This document shows, piece after piece, positions 44,580 through 54,354 of a stretch of 64,000 nucleotides of DNA. Position 1 is the stretch's first letter, and each line of letters starts with the position of its first letter. The notes beneath the pieces are model-generated. The model worked only from the letters and a program-made list of their open reading frames with translations, was not told the DNA's origin and did no database searches. A program made the position numbers and the translations under genes. This stretch comes from Rhodococcus sp. Z13 (GTDB taxonomy: Bacteria > Actinomycetota > Actinomycetes > Mycobacteriales > Mycobacteriaceae), in assembly GCF_025837095.1 (NCBI RefSeq), contig NZ_CP107551.1:3590668-3654667 (forward strand). The letters run 5' to 3'.

Positions 44580-45356
44580 TCACAGACGCGCGAGGAGCTC
44601 CGGCAGATCCGCCACGGAATCGAGGACGTGGTTCGGCCGCTCGACCGCGAGGTCGAGCACCGACTGCCGAAACTTGCCCGTACGCACCAGGATTCCCGTC
44701 ATACCGAGCCGCTGACCGGGCAGCACCTCGCCGGCGAGATCGTCCCCGACGACGACCATCCGATCCGGTTCGACACCCATGCGCTCCGCCGCGACGAGGA
44801 AGCCGCGCATCGACGGTTTGCCGACCGTGACGACCGAGCGGCGGGTGAGCTCCTCGAGCCCGGCGAGATAGACCCCGGTGTCGACGCGCAGCCCGTCGGA
44901 CGCCTGCCACGACAGCGCACGGTGCATCGCGACCACGGGCACCCCGTCGAGCATGAGATCGGCGACGCGGCTGATCGCCCGGTGACCGAACACGTCGCCC
45001 GCACCGCCGAGGATCACGACCTCGGGATCGGTGTCGTCGAGCGGGATCCCGTCGAGATCCTCGGCGATATCGCCGTCGTTGAGCACCCAGCACCGCTGAC
45101 CCGGATAGGTCTGCTGCACGTGCTCGGCGGTGAGGGAGACGGCGGTGACGATCTCGTCGGGATCGACCGGCATCCCGAGATCGGTGAGGCTCTGCGCGAT
45201 CCGGACGCGGGTCCGCGAGGTGGTGTTGGTCAGGAACGCGCGCCGGATCCCGTCGGCCCGCAGCCGGGCCATGACGTCCGCCGCGCCCGGGACGGGCTGC
45301 CACTCCGTGACGAGAACACCCTCGATATCGAACAGCACACCGTCCACGCCTGCCAT
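44580..45356 (-). CDS. HAD-IIA family phosphatase
   Basis: This 258-residue protein has the HAD nucleophile motif FDIEGVL (Asp10), TNTTSRTR as motif II, a lysine in GKPS and VVVGDDLAGEV as motif IV. The cap between motifs II and III is of type IIA, as in NagD and 4-nitrophenylphosphatases. The second residue of the catalytic pair is glutamate instead of aspartate (D-I-E), which may reduce phosphatase activity. Its substrate is unknown. Confidence 0.85.
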   Translation of the reverse strand: MAGVDGVLFDIEGVLVTEWQPVPGAADVMARLRADGIRRAFLTNTTSRTRVRIAQSLTDLGMPVDPDEIVTAVSLTAEHVQQTYPGQRCWVLNDGDIAEDLDGIPLDDTDPEVVILGGAGDVFGHRAISRVADLMLDGVPVVAMHRALSWQASDGLRVDTGVYLAGLEELTRRSVVTVGKPSMRGFLVAAERMGVEPDRMVVVGDDLAGEVLPGQRLGMTGILVRTGKFRQSVLDLAVERPNHVLDSVADLPELLARL

Positions 45357-45387
45357 GTGTCGAGACTAGCCGCCCCGCACGGGCACG

Positions 45388-47313
45388 TCAGACGGTGCCG
45401 GCGAGACGCTCGGCGAGGATGCGGGTGAACCGCGCCGGATCCTCCACCTCACCGCCCTCGGCGATGAGGGCCATGCCGTGGAGCAGTTCCGCGATCTCGG
45501 CGAGCGAGGTGTCGTCGGGACGCTCGGCGTGGGCAGTGCGCAGCCCGGTCACGAGCGGGTGGCCGGGGTTGAGTTCGAGGATGCGCTTGACGCGCGGCAC
45601 CGGCTGACCCGACGCCTTGTACATGCGCTCGAGCGCGGGCGACATGCTGAAGGTGTCGCCGACGATGCAGGCGGGCGAGGTCGTCAGGCGCGAGGACAGC
45701 CGCACGTCCTTCACCTGTTCCTTCAGCGCCTCCTTCATCCACGACAGCAGGTCGCCGAACTCCTTCTCCTTCTCCTCGCGTTCGGCCTCGGCGGCCTTCT
45801 TCTCGTCCTCGCTGCCGAGGTCCACCTCGCCCTTGGCGATGGACTGGAAACGCTTGCCCTGGTACTCCGGAACCGAGGTCACCCACATCTCGTCGACCGG
45901 GTCGGTGAGCAGCAGCACCTCGATGCCCTTGTCGCGGAACGCCTCCATGTGCGGGGAGCTCTCGAGCAGCTGACGCGACTCGCCGGTGAGGTAGTAGATC
46001 GCGTCCTGCCCCTCCTTCATCCGTTCGACGTAGGCGGCGAGGGTGGTCTGCTCCTCCTCGCTCGCGGTGGAGTCGAACGACGAGATCTCGAGCAGGGTCT
46101 CGCGGTTGTCGGTGTCGGAGATCAGGCCCTCCTTGAGGACCCGGCCGAACTCGCGCCAGAACTTCCCGTACTTGTCCCGGTCGTTGACCGCCATGTCCTT
46201 GATCGTCGACAGCACCTTCTTCGTGAGGCGGCGACGGATGGCGCGGATCTGCCGGTCCTGCTGCAGGATCTCACGGGATACGTTGAGCGACAGGTCCTGT
46301 GCGTCGACCACACCCTTGACGAAGCGGAGGTACTCGGGGACGAGGTCCTCGCAGTCGTCCATGATGAACACGCGCTTGACGTACAGCTGGACGCCGGTGC
46401 GGCGCTCGCGCGCGAACAGGTCGAAGGGTGCGTGCTCGGGGATGAACAGCAGCGCCTGGTACTCGAAGGTGCCCTCCGCCTTGAGCGGGATGATCTCGAG
46501 CGGCTCGTCCCAGGCGTGGGCGATGTGCTTGTAGAAGTCCTTGTACTCCTCCTCGGACACCTCGTCCTTCGGGCGCGCCCACAGCGCCTTCTGCGAGTTG
46601 AGGGTCTTCGTCTCGAAGCTCACCTCGTCGGTGCCGTCCTCGGACTTCGTGGTGCGCTGGACCTCCATGCGGATGGGCCAGGAGATGAAATCCGAGTACT
46701 TCTTGACGATCTCCTCGAGCTTCCACTGCGAGGTGTAGTCGTAGAGGTGGTCGTCGGTGTCCTCGGGCTTGAGGTGGAGGGTCACCGCGGTGCCCTGCGG
46801 GGCGTCGTCGACGTCGGCGATGGTGTAGGTGGACTCGCCGCTCGACTCCCAGCGGGTGCCGGTCTTCTCCCCCGCCTTGCGGGTGACGAGGGTGACCTTG
46901 TCGGCGACCATGAACGACGAGTAGAAGCCGATGCCGAACTGGCCGATCAGTTCCTCCGAGGCCGCGGCGTCCTTCGCCTCCTTCAGCTTCTGGCGCAGCT
47001 CCCCGGTGCCCGACTTCGCCAGGGTGCCGATGAGATCGACGACCTCGTCGCGGGTCATGCCGATGCCGTTGTCGCGGACCGTGAGGGTGCGGGCCTCCTT
47101 GTCCACCTCGAGTTCGATGTGGAGATCGGAGATGTCGACGTCGAGATCCTTGTCCCGGAAGGATTCCAGCCGGAGCTTGTCGAGAGCGTCGGACGCATTG
47201 GAGATCAACTCGCGCAGGAAGGTGTCCTTGTTCGAGTAGATCGAGTGGATCATCAGATCCAGCAGCTGTCGGGTCTCGGCCTGGAACTCACGCTGTTCGA
47301 CGTTCGTACTCAT
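45388..47313 (-). CDS. htpG: Molecular chaperone HtpG (Hsp90)
   Basis: This 641-residue bacterial Hsp90 has the ATP-binding blocks NASDALDKLR, DNGIGM and GQFGIGFYSSFM, the middle-domain loop LNVSREILQQ with the catalytic arginine, and the usual C-terminal dimer domain. It remodels client proteins with the DnaK system. The ATG at 47313 begins the family N-terminus MSTNVEQREFQAE. The 121-base gap to the divergent oxidase gene contains no clear CIRCE element. Confidence 0.96.
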   Translation of the reverse strand: MSTNVEQREFQAETRQLLDLMIHSIYSNKDTFLRELISNASDALDKLRLESFRDKDLDVDISDLHIELEVDKEARTLTVRDNGIGMTRDEVVDLIGTLAKSGTGELRQKLKEAKDAAASEELIGQFGIGFYSSFMVADKVTLVTRKAGEKTGTRWESSGESTYTIADVDDAPQGTAVTLHLKPEDTDDHLYDYTSQWKLEEIVKKYSDFISWPIRMEVQRTTKSEDGTDEVSFETKTLNSQKALWARPKDEVSEEEYKDFYKHIAHAWDEPLEIIPLKAEGTFEYQALLFIPEHAPFDLFARERRTGVQLYVKRVFIMDDCEDLVPEYLRFVKGVVDAQDLSLNVSREILQQDRQIRAIRRRLTKKVLSTIKDMAVNDRDKYGKFWREFGRVLKEGLISDTDNRETLLEISSFDSTASEEEQTTLAAYVERMKEGQDAIYYLTGESRQLLESSPHMEAFRDKGIEVLLLTDPVDEMWVTSVPEYQGKRFQSIAKGEVDLGSEDEKKAAEAEREEKEKEFGDLLSWMKEALKEQVKDVRLSSRLTTSPACIVGDTFSMSPALERMYKASGQPVPRVKRILELNPGHPLVTGLRTAHAERPDDTSLAEIAELLHGMALIAEGGEVEDPARFTRILAERLAGTV

Positions 47314-47434
47314 CCTGGGTTCCCTTTCCACAAGCAGAACTTCCTCCGAAATAGTAGGTCGTCGTCGAGACCCGGCCCGAAGCGTGCTTCCGGTCCATGA
47401 TGGAGATGCAGGCCCGTCGTCGAGGGAGGTTGCA

Positions 47435-48682
47435 ATGACTGTTCGTCGAACGGTGGTCGTGGGTGCGGGGATCGTCGGACTGTCCACCGCGTGGTTCCTC
47501 CAGGACCGTGGCGTCGAGGTCACCGTCCTCGATCGGAAGGGAGTCGCGGCCGACGCGTCGTGGGGCAACGCCGGGTGGATCGCGCCGGCCCTCACGTTGC
47601 CGCTGCCCGAGCCGGGGGTGCTGCGGTACGGCCTCCGCTCGATGTTCCGGTCGTCGTCCCCGGTGTACGTGCCGCCCACCGCCGATCCGAAACTGCTGGC
47701 CTTCCTCGCCGACTTCGCGCGGCACTGCACGACCCGGCGCTGGACGTCGGCGATGGAGGTGTTCGCGCGCGCCAACCGCCTCGCGCTCGACGCCTACGAC
47801 GATCTCGCCCGCAGCCCCGAGGGGGCGGTCGCCGAACCGACGCGGGTCGCCGATCCGTTCCTGGCGGCGTTCACCTCGAACGACGACCGCCGGTTGCTGG
47901 TCGAGGAGTTCGAACACGCACGGGCCGCCGGCAACGGGATCGACTTCGACCTGCTCGACACCGACACGCTGCACTCGCTCGAGCCGCTGCTCGGCGACGA
48001 GGTACGGGTGGGTATCCGCATCCGCGGCCAGCGCTACGTGGACCCGCCGCGGTTCGTCGAGTCGCTCGCCGAGTCGGTGCGGGCACGCGGCGGCGAGATC
48101 GTCGCCGGCGCCGAGGTGCACGACGTGCGGGACACCGGCCGCGGCGTCGAGGTGCTCGTCGACGACGGAGAGAACCACACCGCCGACGCGGTGGTGCTCG
48201 CGACCGGGGCGTGGCTGAACGCGCTCGCCCGCCCGTTCGGGGTGAGTACCCGGGTACAGGCCGGTCGCGGCTACAGCTTCAGTGTGCTGCCGGAGAGCAT
48301 GCCGAAGAATCCGGTCTACTTCCCGGCGCAGCGGGTGGCGTGCACGCCGCTGCAGGACCGCTTCCGGATCGCGGGGATGATGGAGTTCCGCGCGCCGGAG
48401 ACCCCGCTGGATCCGCGGCGGATCCGCGCGATCGTCGACGCCACCCGCCCGCTGCTGCGGGGCATCGACTGGGACGCCCGCCGGGAGGAGTGGGTGGGTT
48501 CGCGGCCGTGCACCGCCGACGGCCTGCCTCTGATCGGCGGCACCCGATCGGAACGGGTGTTCGTCGCGGGCGGCCACGGCATGTGGGGTGTGGCGCTCGG
48601 GCCGCTCACCGGCCGGTTGCTCGCCGGCGCTGTGACGGGAGAGCCGGATCCGCTGCTGCGGTCGTTCGATCCGCTGCGCTGA
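47435..48682 (+). CDS. DadA-like FAD-dependent amino acid dehydrogenase/oxidase
   Basis: This 415-residue flavoprotein has the FAD motif VVVGAGIVGLSTAW at the N-terminus, SWGNAGWIAP as in D-amino acid dehydrogenase DadA, and C-terminal RPCTADGLPLIGG and GGHGMWGVALGP. It should oxidise a D-amino acid or related secondary amine. A GGGAGG site 5 bases before the ATG is strong. Its last 77 bases overlap the convergent PadR regulator gene. Confidence 0.88.
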   Translation: MTVRRTVVVGAGIVGLSTAWFLQDRGVEVTVLDRKGVAADASWGNAGWIAPALTLPLPEPGVLRYGLRSMFRSSSPVYVPPTADPKLLAFLADFARHCTTRRWTSAMEVFARANRLALDAYDDLARSPEGAVAEPTRVADPFLAAFTSNDDRRLLVEEFEHARAAGNGIDFDLLDTDTLHSLEPLLGDEVRVGIRIRGQRYVDPPRFVESLAESVRARGGEIVAGAEVHDVRDTGRGVEVLVDDGENHTADAVVLATGAWLNALARPFGVSTRVQAGRGYSFSVLPESMPKNPVYFPAQRVACTPLQDRFRIAGMMEFRAPETPLDPRRIRAIVDATRPLLRGIDWDARREEWVGSRPCTADGLPLIGGTRSERVFVAGGHGMWGVALGPLTGRLLAGAVTGEPDPLLRSFDPLR

Positions 48683-49235
48683 CGGCCCCGGCCGGGTCGG
48701 TTCCGGTCGCTGCCGGGTCGAGGCCGAGCCGGTCACCGACACGCTCGAACCATTCGAGAACCGCCCGCTCGTAGAGGATCCCGAATTCGAGTGTGGCGGC
48801 GCCGTGCGGGGGCATCCACCCGGCGGCGAGTTCGCGTTCGTACTCCGCGAGCTGCTGCTCGTGACTCCTCCGGTGGGCGGCGAGCATCGCCGCGAGGCGT
48901 TCGGGGTGCAGGTGGTCGCCGAAGGCGACGGTGAGCAGCAGCGGGTAGCGGATGTTCTCGGCGCCCGGCTCCCGGTCGATCCACTCGGCGAAGGCGAGTC
49001 GCCCGGCATCGGTGAGCACGTAGGGCTTGCGGTCGCGCGGCCCCTTCTCCCCCGCCTCGATCAGGCCGGCGCGTTCCATCGCCGCGAGTTCCCGGTAGAC
49101 CTGGCTGGTGGTGAGCGACCAGAACTTGCCGATGCGGGCCTGCGCGATCGACACCAAATCCCAGCCGGTCATGGGTCCTTCGTGCAGGAACCCGAGCAGC
49201 GACGCCGCCGTCGCGTTGAGGGGCCGAGCGGTCAT
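48606..49235 (-). CDS. PadR family transcriptional regulator
   Basis: This 209-residue regulator has a winged helix with the PadR pattern LLGFLHEGPMTGWDL, FWSLTTSQVYRELAAMERAGLIE and KPYVLTDAGR, followed by a helical Vir-type dimer domain (HRRSHEQQLAEYERE). The C-terminal 35 residues are low-complexity and overlap the oxidase gene. It probably represses itself and the divergent DUF1707 gene through the repeats at 49272-49323. The inducer is unknown. Confidence 0.88.
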   Translation of the reverse strand: MTARPLNATAASLLGFLHEGPMTGWDLVSIAQARIGKFWSLTTSQVYRELAAMERAGLIEAGEKGPRDRKPYVLTDAGRLAFAEWIDREPGAENIRYPLLLTVAFGDHLHPERLAAMLAAHRRSHEQQLAEYERELAAGWMPPHGAATLEFGILYERAVLEWFERVGDRLGLDPAATGTDPAGAVSAADRTTAAADPALPSQRRRATGR

Positions 49236-49271
49236 CCGGGCACCTTTCCCGATCCGACACCGAAAGGGGTT

Positions 49272-49323
49272 GACATTCCACTGTGGCACATCCACCCTGG
49301 AATCAGGCGACATTCCACTGTGG
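49272..49323. promoter_or_regulatory. Direct-repeat operator between padR and the DUF1707 gene
   Basis: GACATTCCACTGTGG occurs twice, at 49272-49286 and 49309-49323, each containing the dyad CCACTGTGG. A weaker relative (CCACCCTGGAA) sits between them. Spacing is 37 bases centre to centre. The likely binding protein is the adjacent PadR regulator. Confidence 0.65.
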
Positions 49324-49340
49324 AAGATCCGGAGGGCATC

Positions 49341-49865
49341 ATGGAACCCTTGTCCGCCGCCCCGAACACTCCGGCCTCGCCCCTGCGCATCTCCGACGAG
49401 GAGCGGTCAGGACTGGTCGACGAGCTCGGCACCCACCTCACGGCCGGGCGCCTGACGATCTCCGAGTTCGACGACCGCGTGGCCACCGTCTACCGGGCGC
49501 GCACCCGGGCGGAGGCCGACACCGTCCTCGCCGACCTCCCCTCGGCCGATCCCTCCCCGGCACGGGCACCCCGTTCCGCCGCCCCGAGCACCGCCGGCAG
49601 GACCCGGCGCACGTTCGCGGGGCTGCCGCTGCACCAGCGCATCGAATGGGGCGGCTGGCTCGCCGCCGGCTCGGTGAATCTCGTCGTGTGGGCTCTGGTG
49701 TCGCTCGGGACCGGCTCGTTCGTCTACTTCTGGCCGGTGTGGGTGATCGTGCCGTGGGGTCTCGTGCTGGCCGTGCGCACCGGCCTGGGCCTCGAGGGGC
49801 CGCTCACGCACGGCGCACAGGTCCACCGGGGCGCACCGTACCCCCACTGCGGCCGTCGCGCGTGA
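49341..49865 (+). CDS. DUF1707 and 2TM domain membrane protein
   Basis: This 174-residue protein has a DUF1707 domain at residues 15-67 (LRISDEERSGLVDELGTHLT, GRLTISEFDDRV and ADTVLADLP), a Pro/Ala-rich linker, and two membrane segments between about 105 and 150 with a 2TM-like FYF-WPVWVIVPWG pattern. A GGAGG site precedes the ATG. Such proteins are often controlled by neighbouring regulators; here PadR repeats lie directly upstream. Its role at the membrane is unknown. Confidence 0.85.
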   Translation: MEPLSAAPNTPASPLRISDEERSGLVDELGTHLTAGRLTISEFDDRVATVYRARTRAEADTVLADLPSADPSPARAPRSAAPSTAGRTRRTFAGLPLHQRIEWGGWLAAGSVNLVVWALVSLGTGSFVYFWPVWVIVPWGLVLAVRTGLGLEGPLTHGAQVHRGAPYPHCGRRA

Positions 49866-49959
49866 CGCCGTTCACATACTCCGCTAGGATCGTCGTCGAT
49901 TCTGTTACTTCCAGTAGCAGACACCTGGTGTACGACCGACCGCTGGAACAGGAGTACCC

Positions 49960-50424
49960 GTGTCGAAGACCCTCGAGGCCACGATCGAGATCGCCGCATC
50001 CCCCGAGGCCGTGTGGGCGGTGGTGTCCGACCTGAAGCGGATGGGCGAGTGGAGCCCGCAGTGCCGCCGGATGATCGTCCGCGGAGGACCGGTCACCGAA
50101 GGCACCACCACGATCAACATCAACCGCAAGGGACTGCTGGTCTGGCCCACCACCGCCAAGGTCGTCACCTTCGAACCGGCCCGGCGCCTGCGCTTCCGCA
50201 TCAACGAGAACCGCACCATCTGGTCGTTCGAACTCGAACCCACCGCCACCGGCACCCGGGTGGTGCAGCGCCGCGAGGCACCCACCGGGACGAGCAAGGT
50301 CTCGCAGACGCTGGTGAAGTACGTTCTCGGGGGCACCGAGGCGTTCGACGACGAACTGACGGCGGGCATGAACGCGACCCTCGCGCGGCTCAAGACCGAG
50401 ATCGAGGCGAGCGCGAGGGTCTGA
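49960..50424 (+). CDS. SRPBCC family (polyketide cyclase/START-like) protein
   Basis: This 154-residue protein has the START-like pattern IEIAASPEAVWAVVSDLKRMGEWSP and a long C-terminal helix. Members bind hydrophobic ligands; many actinobacterial ones have no known function. The GTG start at 49960 fits the family N-terminus. It stands 84 bases before psd on the same strand and may be transcribed separately. Confidence 0.85.
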   Translation: MSKTLEATIEIAASPEAVWAVVSDLKRMGEWSPQCRRMIVRGGPVTEGTTTININRKGLLVWPTTAKVVTFEPARRLRFRINENRTIWSFELEPTATGTRVVQRREAPTGTSKVSQTLVKYVLGGTEAFDDELTAGMNATLARLKTEIEASARV

Positions 50425-50508
50425 CCTTCCGTTTTCGGCTCACGTACGCTGGAGTGCCTGCGGACCCCCGGTCCGCAGTACACAGATCTCCAGCGATAAG
50501 AGGAGCCC

Positions 50509-51231
50509 GTGGCACGAAAGCCGACACCCGCCGGAACCCCTCCCACCGGCGGTGTAGCCCACGTCGTCGACCTGGTCCGGCACGCGATCCCGCCGATGCA
50601 CCCCGCAGGGATCCCCTTCGTCGCAGCACCCCTGGCGGTGGCGGCACTCGGCCGCCGCAGGTCGTGGGTGCGTCGCGCCGGCCTGGCCTCCGCCCTCGCG
50701 ACCGCAACGTTCTTCCGGCACCCGCACCGAGTCCCGCCGAACCGGGTCGGGGTCGTCGTGGCACCCGCCGACGGTGAGGTCGCCCTCGTCGACAGCGCGG
50801 TCCCGCCCGCCGAACTCGGTCTCGGCGACGAGCCGCGGCGCCGCGTCAGCATCTTCCTGTCCGTGCTCGACGTGCACGTGCAGCGCAGCCCGGTCGGCGG
50901 CACCGTCCGCCAGGTCGTCCACACCCCGGGGAAGTTCCTGTCCGCCGATCTCGCCGACGCGAGCGAGGTCAACGAGCGCACCAGCATGCTGCTCGAGACC
51001 CGCGACGGCGCGGAGGTCGCCGTGGTCCAGATCGCCGGTCTCCTCGCGCGGCGCATCGTCAACGACGCGAAGGTCGGCGACACGCTGCCCATCGGCGACA
51101 CCTACGGCCTGATCCGCTTCGGCTCGCGCGTCGACACCTACCTCCCGCCCGGCAGCACGCTGCTGGTCGAGCGCGGTCAGCGCACGATCGGCGCCGAGAC
51201 CGTCATCGCCCAGCTGCCGTCGGTGTCGTGA
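50509..51231 (+). CDS. psd: Phosphatidylserine decarboxylase
   Basis: This 240-residue proenzyme makes phosphatidylethanolamine from phosphatidylserine at the membrane. The self-cleavage site is FGSRVD (Gly205-Ser206, giving the pyruvoyl group), with PADGE (Asp88) and LDVHVQRSP (His123) as the supporting catalytic residues. The short actinobacterial (PSD-B-related) length fits. An AGAGGAG-type site precedes the ATG, and the stop overlaps pssA (GTGA). Confidence 0.95.
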   Translation: MARKPTPAGTPPTGGVAHVVDLVRHAIPPMHPAGIPFVAAPLAVAALGRRRSWVRRAGLASALATATFFRHPHRVPPNRVGVVVAPADGEVALVDSAVPPAELGLGDEPRRRVSIFLSVLDVHVQRSPVGGTVRQVVHTPGKFLSADLADASEVNERTSMLLETRDGAEVAVVQIAGLLARRIVNDAKVGDTLPIGDTYGLIRFGSRVDTYLPPGSTLLVERGQRTIGAETVIAQLPSVS

Positions 51232-52148
51232 GCCCCCACACGACGGGTTCGCGTGCCGCGGCCACCGACGGCCCGAACCGGAATCGTCCCAAGGTGGTCC
51301 GGCTGCTGCCGAGCGTGATCACGATCCTCGCGTTCTCCGCGGGACTGTCCGCGGTGCGCTTCGCCCTCGACGGGCAGCTCGGCACCGCGCTCGGCCTGGT
51401 CGGCGCCGCAGCCGTGCTCGACTCGCTCGACGGCCGGGTCGCACGCATGCTCGACGCGACCAGCAAGATCGGCGCCGAGCTCGACTCGCTGTCCGACGCC
51501 GTCGCCTTCGGTGTCGCACCGGCACTGGTGCTGTACGTGACGATGCTCGACGGCAGCCCCTTCGGCTGGGTCGTCGCCCTGCTCTACGCCGTGAGCCTGG
51601 TGCTGCGGCTCGCCCGGTTCAACACCCTCATCGACGACGACAGCGTCCCCGCCTACTCCCGCGAGTTCTTCGTCGGCGTCCCCGCCCCCGCGGCGGCGCT
51701 CGTCGCGCTCGCGCCGGTCGCCGCGTACATCCAGTGGGGCGACGGCTGGTGGACCTCCTACGGGCTGGTCGTGCTGTGGATCCTCGGCACCGCCGGTCTG
51801 GCGGTCAGCCGCATCCCCACCTACGCGATGAAGTCGGCGTCGGTGCCGGCGCGGCTCGCCGTGCTGCTGCTGGTGCTGGTCGCCGTGGCCGCCGCGGCGC
51901 TGGTCACCTATCCGTACATCCTCCTGCTGGTGCTGGTCGCGGTGTACCTCGCGCACATCCCGTTCGCGATCCGCTCCCGCCGCTGGGTGGCGGCCCGGCC
52001 CGAGACCTGGGACATCAAGCCCGCCGAGCGGCGCGCGATCCGCGCCCGCAACCGGGCCGAGCGCCCCCGCCGCGTCGGTGTGCGGCGCGTGAACACCACG
52101 ACACGCTCCCAGGCGCGTCTGGGGCTGCGTCGCCCGCGCGGACGGTAG
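51228..52148 (+). CDS. pssA: CDP-diacylglycerol-serine O-phosphatidyltransferase
   Basis: This 306-residue membrane enzyme makes phosphatidylserine. The CDP-alcohol phosphatidyltransferase motif runs from Asp68 to Asp90 ([19 protein letters not shown] with the final Asp). Several membrane segments are present, and a basic tail of about 50 residues is rich in arginine. It is translated together with psd, giving consecutive steps to phosphatidylethanolamine. Confidence 0.95.
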   Translation: MSPHTTGSRAAATDGPNRNRPKVVRLLPSVITILAFSAGLSAVRFALDGQLGTALGLVGAAAVLDSLDGRVARMLDATSKIGAELDSLSDAVAFGVAPALVLYVTMLDGSPFGWVVALLYAVSLVLRLARFNTLIDDDSVPAYSREFFVGVPAPAAALVALAPVAAYIQWGDGWWTSYGLVVLWILGTAGLAVSRIPTYAMKSASVPARLAVLLLVLVAVAAAALVTYPYILLLVLVAVYLAHIPFAIRSRRWVAARPETWDIKPAERRAIRARNRAERPRRVGVRRVNTTTRSQARLGLRRPRGR

Positions 52149-52169
52149 TCACGTTCTAGGCTCGGCGAG

Positions 52170-54353
52170 GTGACGACCCGACAACTCGCGCTGACCGTCC
52201 GACTCAACACGTCCGCCGCCGATTCCCGACGCGGGGTCGTCCGCCTCCACCCCGAGGCGCTCACCGCCCTGGGCCTGCGGGAATGGGACGGCATCGCGCT
52301 GGTGGGGGCGCGGCGCACCGCGGCGGTCGCCGGGTACGCTCCGGCCGGCACCCCGACCGGCACGATCCTGCTCGACGACGTGGTGCTGTCCAACACCGGT
52401 CTGCGGGAGGACGCCACCGTGGTCGTCGAACCCGTCACCGTCCACGGCGCCCGCACCGTCACCGTCACCGGCTCCGCTCTCGCGCGCCAGTCGATCCCCG
52501 AGACCACCCTGCGGCAGGCGCTGCTCGGCAAGGTCCTCACCGTAGGCGATGCGGTGTCGCTGCTGCCGCGCGATCTCGGTCCCGGCACCAGCAACGCCGA
52601 GACGACGCGCGCTCTGTCGCGGACCTTCGCGGTCGCGTGGACCACCGAACTGCTCACGGTCGCCGCCGTCGATCCCGCCGGTCCGGTCAGCGTCCAGCCG
52701 AACACCGCGGTGGTCTGGGGCGGTGCCGGCGTGCCGCTCGTCTCCTCCCCCGCTCCCACGCCCACCCCGGCCTACGCACCGGCGCCGGAGCAGGCCGGCC
52801 CACCAGCGCCCGCCGTCGAGGATCTCGTCGGGGTGCAGGCGCAGGTCGCCAAGCTCACCGAGTGGCTGACGCTGTCCCTCGACGAACCCGAACTGCTGCG
52901 CACCCTCAACGCCTCCCCGCACCTGGGGGTGCTGGTCACCGGCCCGGCCGGGGTCGGCAAGGCGACCTTCGTCCGCTCGGTGGTCGCCGGGCGCCGTCTC
53001 GTCGAGGTCGACGGCCCGAGCGTCGGAGCCCTCGCCGCCGAGGACCGGCTGCGGCGGGTCTCAGCTGCGGCCGAGACCGTCCGCAGCGGCGGGATCCTGC
53101 TGCTCACCGACGTCGACGCGCTCCTGCCCGCGGACGCCGATCCGGTCGCGACGCTGATCCTCGACGAGCTGCGGCGCGTCGTCGACACCGACGGTGCGGT
53201 GCTGATCGCGACCACCGCGCATCCCGACGACGTCGACCCCCGGCTGCGCGTCCCCGAGATCTGCGACCGCGAACTGTCGCTGCCGCTGCCCGACGGCGCC
53301 ACCCGCCGGGCCCTGCTCGACGTGCTACTGCGCTCCGTCCCGGCCGACGGCCTCGACCTCACCGCCGTCGCCGGGCGCACCCCCGGTTTCGTCGCCGCCG
53401 ACCTCGCCGCGCTGTGCCGCGAGGCCGCGCTGCGGGCGGCGTCCCGCGCGAGCCGCGAGTCGGAGGACCCCGTCCTCACGCAGGACGACCTGATCGGGGC
53501 ACTCGGGGTGATCCGGCCGCTGTCCCGCTCCGGCACCGAAGAGCTGGCCATCGGCAGCGTGAGTCTCGACGACGTCGGCGACATGGTCGAGACCAAGCAG
53601 GCCCTCACCGAGGCGGTGCTGTGGCCGCTGCAGCATCCCGACTCGTTCGCCCGGCTCGGCGTCGACCCGCCGCGCGGGGTGCTGCTCTACGGCCCGCCCG
53701 GTTGCGGCAAGACCTATCTGGTGCGGGCGCTCGCCGGCACCGGGCGCCTGAGCGTCCACGCCGTCAAGGGCGCCGAGCTGATGGACAAGTGGGTCGGTGC
53801 CTCCGAGAAGGCGGTGCGCGAGCTGTTCCAGCGTGCCCGCAACTCCGCACCCGCCCTCGTCTTCCTCGACGAGGTCGACGCCCTCGCGCCGCGCCGCGGC
53901 CAGAGCTCGGACTCGGGGGTGTCCGACCGGGTGGTCGCCGCGCTGCTGACCGAGCTCGACGGTGTCGAACCGTTGCGCGACGTCGTGGTGGTGGGTGCGA
54001 CGAACCGCCCCGACCTGATCGACCCGGCCCTGCTGCGTCCCGGCCGGCTCGAGCGGCTGGTGTTCGTGCCGCCGCCGGACGAGGAGGCGCGCGCGGAGAT
54101 CCTGCGGACCGCCGGGCGGTCGGTGCCGCTCGCCGAGGACGTCGACCTCGCCGCCCTGGCCGCCGACCTCGACGGCTATTCGGCGGCGGACTGCTCGGCG
54201 CTGCTGCGGGAGGCCGCCCTCGCCGCGATGCGGCGGCACGTCGACGCCGCGGTGGTCACCGCCGAGGACGTCGCCGTCGCCCGCGAGAAGGTGCGGCCGT
54301 CGCTGGATCCGGTGCAGGTCGCGCACCTGCAGGCGTACGCGGAGGGCCGCTGA
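52170..54353 (+). CDS. CDC48-like double AAA+ ATPase
   Basis: This 727-residue protein has an N-terminal Cdc48 double-psi-barrel domain (residues 1-195), a Pro/Ala linker and two AAA+ modules. D1 has Walker A GPAGVGKAT (near 258) but Walker B reads LLLTDVDAL, without the catalytic glutamate. D2 has intact GPPGCGKTY (near 508), VFLDEVDAL, the GATNRPD sensor and RPGRLERL arginine fingers. It should unfold or extract proteins, D2 doing the hydrolysis. As I recall, the orthologue of M. tuberculosis is Rv0435c, also beside pssA and psd. The GTG start is 21 bases after pssA. Confidence 0.92.
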   Translation: MTTRQLALTVRLNTSAADSRRGVVRLHPEALTALGLREWDGIALVGARRTAAVAGYAPAGTPTGTILLDDVVLSNTGLREDATVVVEPVTVHGARTVTVTGSALARQSIPETTLRQALLGKVLTVGDAVSLLPRDLGPGTSNAETTRALSRTFAVAWTTELLTVAAVDPAGPVSVQPNTAVVWGGAGVPLVSSPAPTPTPAYAPAPEQAGPPAPAVEDLVGVQAQVAKLTEWLTLSLDEPELLRTLNASPHLGVLVTGPAGVGKATFVRSVVAGRRLVEVDGPSVGALAAEDRLRRVSAAAETVRSGGILLLTDVDALLPADADPVATLILDELRRVVDTDGAVLIATTAHPDDVDPRLRVPEICDRELSLPLPDGATRRALLDVLLRSVPADGLDLTAVAGRTPGFVAADLAALCREAALRAASRASRESEDPVLTQDDLIGALGVIRPLSRSGTEELAIGSVSLDDVGDMVETKQALTEAVLWPLQHPDSFARLGVDPPRGVLLYGPPGCGKTYLVRALAGTGRLSVHAVKGAELMDKWVGASEKAVRELFQRARNSAPALVFLDEVDALAPRRGQSSDSGVSDRVVAALLTELDGVEPLRDVVVVGATNRPDLIDPALLRPGRLERLVFVPPPDEEARAEILRTAGRSVPLAEDVDLAALAADLDGYSAADCSALLREAALAAMRRHVDAAVVTAEDVAVAREKVRPSLDPVQVAHLQAYAEGR

Positions 54354-54354
54354 C

